Shown here piece after piece: positions 31,594 through 35,158 of a stretch of 35,158 nucleotides of DNA. The position numbers and the translations under genes were made by a program. Origin of the DNA: Bradyrhizobium genomosp. I (2014) (lineage in GTDB: Bacteria > Pseudomonadota > Alphaproteobacteria > Rhizobiales > Xanthobacteraceae); contig NZ_AJQE01000097.1 in assembly GCF_000261685.1 (NCBI RefSeq), positions 1-35,158 of the forward strand, given 5' to 3'. Under the pieces are notes generated by a model. The model did not search any database, was not told the DNA's origin, and was given only the letters and a program-made list of their open reading frames with translations. Within the stretch, counting starts at the first letter, position 1; each line of letters opens with the position of its first letter.

Positions 31594-34497
31594 ATGAACT
31601 CTCCCAAGAGCAGCACACAGCCGGAAGGAGCGACCGGCTCCCCTCACAGCAACACCGGGGCAGGTAGGGATTTCGATCAGGTCACGTTCGGCCCCTTTTC
31701 TCTTCGATCACGAATCCTCGAAAAGGACGGGTTGCCAGTCAAGCTTGGCAGCCGGGCAACTGACATCCTGCGCCTGCTCGTGGATCGCGCCGGCGAAGTC
31801 GTGCCGAAGAGTGACATCCTCGCATATGTGTGGGCTGGCCTCGCGGTAGAAGAGATCAGCCTGCGCGTGCACGTTGCCGAACTCCGGAAAGCCCTGGGCG
31901 ATGGGAAGGAGGGAGCCCGCTATATCACCAATATTCCGAGCCGAGGGTATTGCTTCGTCGCGCCCGTGCGACGGGTCGAACGCAGTTCGCCGCCGGCGGA
32001 GATCCCGCAGATCCAGGCCGGGGCGATAGACCCGCCGTCCGCACTTCCATATCGCCTCGACCGAATGGTCGGACGAGAGGACGTTCTGGCCGAGCTCTCG
32101 GCACGTCTGCTGAGCGAGCGCTTCGTCACTCTGAGGGGACCGGGCGGCATTGGAAAGACAACCGTTGCCATCGCGATCGCACATAAGATGTGGGAGGAGT
32201 TCGAGAGCAAAGTCCACTTTCTCGATCTTGGTCCTCTGAAGGATGGAACGCTCGTTGCCACCACGGTGGCCGCCGCTCTTGGCCTCGTCGTTCATCACGC
32301 CGATCCAACCGAAAGCATCATCAACTTTCTTCGCAGACGTCGCCTGCTTCTCGTGCTTGATAGCTGCGAACATGTGATTGAAGATGTCGCACGTCTGGCA
32401 GAGACGATTCACCGCGAGGCATCCGGCATCACCATTCTTGCGACCAGTCGCGAGTCGCTATTGGTGCAGGGAGAGCACATTTACGAACTCGTTCCGCTAC
32501 CAAGCCCCCCGCAGGGCGCTCGGCTCAACGCCGGTGAGGTGCTGAGCTATCCGGCCGCGCGTCTTTTCGCCGAACGTGCCGCTGCTGCCGGCCACCGCTT
32601 GGATATCACCGATCAGGATGCGGAGGTTCTTGCCGATATTTGCAGCAAGCTTGACGGCATTGCGCTGGCGATCGAACTCGCTGCCGCACGCGTTGGCGTT
32701 TACGGCTTGCGAGAGATAGCAACATTGCTCGATGGCCGGCTCAAGCTCGAATGGCGAGGCCGACGGACGGCGCCGCCGCGACAACAGACGCTCGGCGCCA
32801 CGCTTGACTGGAGTTTCGGTCTGATTGGCGAGGCCGAGAGGCTGGTCCTTCAGCGTCTCGCCATCTTTGCCGGGCCCTTCACGTTGCAGGACGCGATTGC
32901 CGTCGTGGTGGAAGAGGGGGAGCCTGTCGACGGCGCTGTCGACGCACTGGAGCAACTCGTAGCCAAGTCCCTGTTGTCGACGCAGCCGAGCCGCTTGTCG
33001 CGAATCTTCCGCCTGCTCGACGCCACCCGCGCCTATGCGCTCCAGAAGCTCGGTGAGAGCGGCCAAGTCCAGGACGTCGCGCGGCGTCACGCCGAACACA
33101 TTCACCGCTCCCTCGAAGCGGGCATGGCCGATTCTGGCTCTGCAGATCGGATGTTGCCTGCGCTTGGCCGCGGCAGCCTGTTGGCAGACGCCCGCGCCGC
33201 GCTTCAATGGAGCTACGCTCACGACGGCGGTGATGAGCTTCGTGTTCCGCTCGCAGGCAGTTGCGCACGTCTGTTCGTCGAGCTCAACCTGCTTAATGAG
33301 GCGCGCATCTGGTCTGAGCGCGCGCTTGCCGTTCTCGACGACCGCCACCGCGGAGGCAAGTGGGAGCTGGAGCTTCAAGCCACGCTCGGTCATGCCTTCA
33401 TGTTCACGGAACGCAATAGCGAGCGAGCCGAGGCCGCACTTCGACGCGGACTCGAGATCGCGGCCGAGATCGGAGACGACGCCAACACATTCAGGCTGTT
33501 GGCGCGATTGAACATGTTCTATCGCCGGACAGGCGACTATCGGCATCTGCTGCCGGTGGCACTTGAGGCCGAGCGCGTCGCTCGTCTGATCGGTGATGCG
33601 GCGGGCATCGCCGGCGCAAAGGCCCTCATCGGGGTATCCCATCATCTCGTCGGCAACCAGGCCGAGGCGCAGCTTCATTTGGACGAAGGCGTCCGCAACG
33701 ACGCGGCGCTACGCGGGGCGCAACCCGGCCATTTTGCCTATTCCAGAACACCGCAGATACCGCTTGCTCGCGTGTTGTGGCTGCGCGGCTTTCCCGATCG
33801 AGCCGTGGAATGTGCTCGTCCACTGACGGGCGCCGGCGCGCCTCGGGATGTCGTCATGCACTGTATCGCGCTCTGCTGGTCCGCCTCGCTGTACGGGTGG
33901 ATTGGAGACTGGACCGCGGTCGAGGCGATGGCCGGTCGGCTCGAGGCGCATGCCGGCCTGCATGGGCTCGCGCCCTACCAGGCGGTCGCGGCCGGTTTCC
34001 GGGCGCAGACGATGATCGCCGGCGGGGATTTGCGCGGCGGTGTCGAGTTGCTGAGAATCGCACTTCCGCGCCTGCATGCTGATCGCTACGAGCTCTACGC
34101 GTCCGCATTCGTTGCGGACCTGTCTTGGGGATTGGCAGAACTCGGGCAACCGTCCGATGGACTTGGAATACTGAACGAAGCGATCGCGCGCATCGAGCTT
34201 GCTGGCGGCGCCTTCGACATGCCGGAGCTCTTGCGCGTCCGGGCGGAACTGGAGCTGCGCAATGAGGATCTTCATGCCGCAGAATCAAGTCTCCGGTCGT
34301 CGGCTGCGTTGGCTGACCAGCAGGGCGCGCTCTCCTGGCGATTGCGGACTGATATGTCGATGGTGCGTCTGAGGCGCGAGCAGGGAACGCTAAGTCACCT
34401 GGAGGAGCTTGCCTCGACTTATGCGAAGTTCTCGGAAGGGTTTGAGACGGCTGATCTGAAGGCCGCTCGGCTCATGCTCGATTCGTCGCTCGTCTGA
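31594..34497 (+). CDS. Large winged-helix / P-loop ATPase transcriptional regulator
   Basis: This is a 967-residue regulator. A winged helix of the OmpR/CadC type (~28-125: FGPFSLRSRILEKDGLPVKL, VWAGLAVEEISLRVHVAELR, GARYITNIPSRGYCFVAPV) is followed by an ATPase module with Walker A GPGGIGKTT (182-190), the Walker-B-like LLLVLDSCEH, and the sensor ILATSRES. Next comes a domain with ELAAARVGVYGLREIATLLDG and a C-terminal half (~510-960) of paired helices resembling tetratricopeptide repeats. The layout is that of an NB-ARC/STAND-type activator. The start ATG 31594 is weakly served but preceded by a sigma-70-like promoter. The ligand is unknown; it may control the upstream enzyme set. Confidence 0.9.
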   Translation: MNSPKSSTQPEGATGSPHSNTGAGRDFDQVTFGPFSLRSRILEKDGLPVKLGSRATDILRLLVDRAGEVVPKSDILAYVWAGLAVEEISLRVHVAELRKALGDGKEGARYITNIPSRGYCFVAPVRRVERSSPPAEIPQIQAGAIDPPSALPYRLDRMVGREDVLAELSARLLSERFVTLRGPGGIGKTTVAIAIAHKMWEEFESKVHFLDLGPLKDGTLVATTVAAALGLVVHHADPTESIINFLRRRRLLLVLDSCEHVIEDVARLAETIHREASGITILATSRESLLVQGEHIYELVPLPSPPQGARLNAGEVLSYPAARLFAERAAAAGHRLDITDQDAEVLADICSKLDGIALAIELAAARVGVYGLREIATLLDGRLKLEWRGRRTAPPRQQTLGATLDWSFGLIGEAERLVLQRLAIFAGPFTLQDAIAVVVEEGEPVDGAVDALEQLVAKSLLSTQPSRLSRIFRLLDATRAYALQKLGESGQVQDVARRHAEHIHRSLEAGMADSGSADRMLPALGRGSLLADARAALQWSYAHDGGDELRVPLAGSCARLFVELNLLNEARIWSERALAVLDDRHRGGKWELELQATLGHAFMFTERNSERAEAALRRGLEIAAEIGDDANTFRLLARLNMFYRRTGDYRHLLPVALEAERVARLIGDAAGIAGAKALIGVSHHLVGNQAEAQLHLDEGVRNDAALRGAQPGHFAYSRTPQIPLARVLWLRGFPDRAVECARPLTGAGAPRDVVMHCIALCWSASLYGWIGDWTAVEAMAGRLEAHAGLHGLAPYQAVAAGFRAQTMIAGGDLRGGVELLRIALPRLHADRYELYASAFVADLSWGLAELGQPSDGLGILNEAIARIELAGGAFDMPELLRVRAELELRNEDLHAAESSLRSSAALADQQGALSWRLRTDMSMVRLRREQGTLSHLEELASTYAKFSEGFETADLKAARLMLDSSLV

Positions 34498-34508
34498 CCG
34501 GTTGAGGG

Positions 34509-35158
34509 TCAGTCGAACCGCAAATCCCAGAGATCGATGGATATCATCAGCGTATCGAGCATCGGGGTCAGGGTCGTCTCGTCACGTAGATAGGTGCGTC
34601 GTCTCGTCGGGATCTTGATGCCGTCGACGTCGACGGGGTTGAACACGTACTCGGCGACGGGAAAATTCCCTGCTATTTCGACTCGATAATCATGGCGGCG
34701 GATGAGCAGGTCGGGACCGAAGTAGAAGTCCTGCTCGATGCTGTGGCTTGCGATCGCCGGCGAGAAGGTCGCCCGCAGCCCCCGCCACACCTCACTTCCC
34801 TCAAGGCATGGCTCGATCTCGTGCACTTCCGAAGCTTTCTCGGAAAGCAGGAACGGCGTAGTGAGGCCGGTCCAGAGGGCGCAGCTTTCGAAGTAAATTC
34901 GGTGCAGCGGATCCCAATGCGTCCGCATATCGTGCCGCGCGAATGAGGTGCGCGGGTCCTTTCGCTCAGCGACGACACGTTCGTCGGCGGCAACAATGGC
35001 GACCCGCTCGGGGCTGAACTCGCTGTGCTGGCCGTTTCTTCCAAACGGCTCCATGAGAGCCTGCTCACGGTGAAGGTCAATCCGCACGGTTCGCTGCAGA
35101 TGATCCTGTTCGACGCCTTTCAGGACCCAAACGTCGCCGCCCGCCGCGATTGTGGCGG
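34509..35158 (-). CDS. Conserved hypothetical protein, N-terminus cut by window edge
   Basis: The frame stays open to the right edge (AAGGDVWVLKGVEQDHLQRT precedes the GTG at 35087), so the gene is truncated at its 5' end in this window. The visible part has the family pattern of a widespread uncharacterised protein: HWDPLHRIYFESCALWTGLT, then EVWRGLRATFSPAIASHSIE, then FYFGPDLLIRRHDYRVEIAG and a C-terminus IPTRRRTYLRDETTLTPMLD. No catalytic motif is evident. It converges with the large regulator, with only 11 bases between their ends. Confidence 0.8.
   Translation of the reverse strand, partial: ATIAAGGDVWVLKGVEQDHLQRTVRIDLHREQALMEPFGRNGQHSEFSPERVAIVAADERVVAERKDPRTSFARHDMRTHWDPLHRIYFESCALWTGLTTPFLLSEKASEVHEIEPCLEGSEVWRGLRATFSPAIASHSIEQDFYFGPDLLIRRHDYRVEIAGNFPVAEYVFNPVDVDGIKIPTRRRTYLRDETTLTPMLDTLMISIDLWDLRFD

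Noticed and set aside
32497..33678. Minus-strand frame of 393 codons opposite the large regulator
   Set aside because: It lacks a start signal and protein-like composition; the opposite strand has recognisable domains.

Overview
The window looks like chromosomal DNA of a GC-rich alphaproteobacterium of the order Rhizobiales, most like Bradyrhizobium or a close relative. This rests on remembered family resemblance (Omp25/31-type porin, two DUF1236 proteins, many short Rhizobiales-type conserved proteins, HWE/HisKA_2 kinase, bacteriophytochrome) and on repeated GGAAC-N16/17-(C/G)GTT promoter motifs typical of the alphaproteobacterial general-stress sigma factor EcfG. No database search was possible.

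Layout. 0-1 kb: outer-membrane porin with a clear terminator. 1.1-2.0 kb: two decayed genes, a Vsr-like patch-repair endonuclease and a restriction-associated protein, both broken by several frameshifts. 2.1-3.6 kb: divergent membrane histidine kinase and single-domain response regulator. 3.8-9.6 kb: small secreted or cytosolic proteins, two DUF1236 proteins, a GT4 glycosyltransferase and a run of short Rhizobiales-type genes. 9.7-13.4 kb: mdoG-mdoH for osmoregulated periplasmic glucans. 13.5-18.3 kb: a broken small gene, an iron-permease-family membrane protein, a GH15 trehalase/glucoamylase followed by a glucose-dehydrogenase-like SDR, a small basic protein and a ZIP-type metal transporter. 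18.6-24.1 kb: a four-gene phosphorelay operon made of bacteriophytochrome, response regulator, hybrid histidine kinase and response regulator. 24.5-25.2 kb: an EtfB-lysine-methyltransferase-like enzyme. 25.6-31.3 kb: a LysR regulator divergent from a one-direction enzyme set (atypical SDR, tautomerase, YbfB-type MFS transporter, unknown protein, isochorismatase-family hydrolase, enoyl-CoA-hydratase-family protein). 31.6-34.5 kb: a large winged-helix/ATPase regulator. The right edge cuts a conserved hypothetical gene.

Main reading. The left 24 kb behaves as a stress and envelope island. EcfG-type motifs sit 20-40 bases ahead of the start codon of at least six transcription units (response regulator, both DUF1236 genes, a small secreted protein, mdoGH, iron-permease-family protein) and also ahead of the bacteriophytochrome operon. 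This joins envelope glucans, secreted proteins, metabolism and red/far-red light sensing under one probable regulon. The right 10 kb has no such motifs and looks like a separately regulated accessory catabolic or detoxification cluster. The two diverged copies of a tRNA-Ser-tail-like repeat at 18.4 and 25.4 kb bracket the phytochrome block and could be old integration scars.
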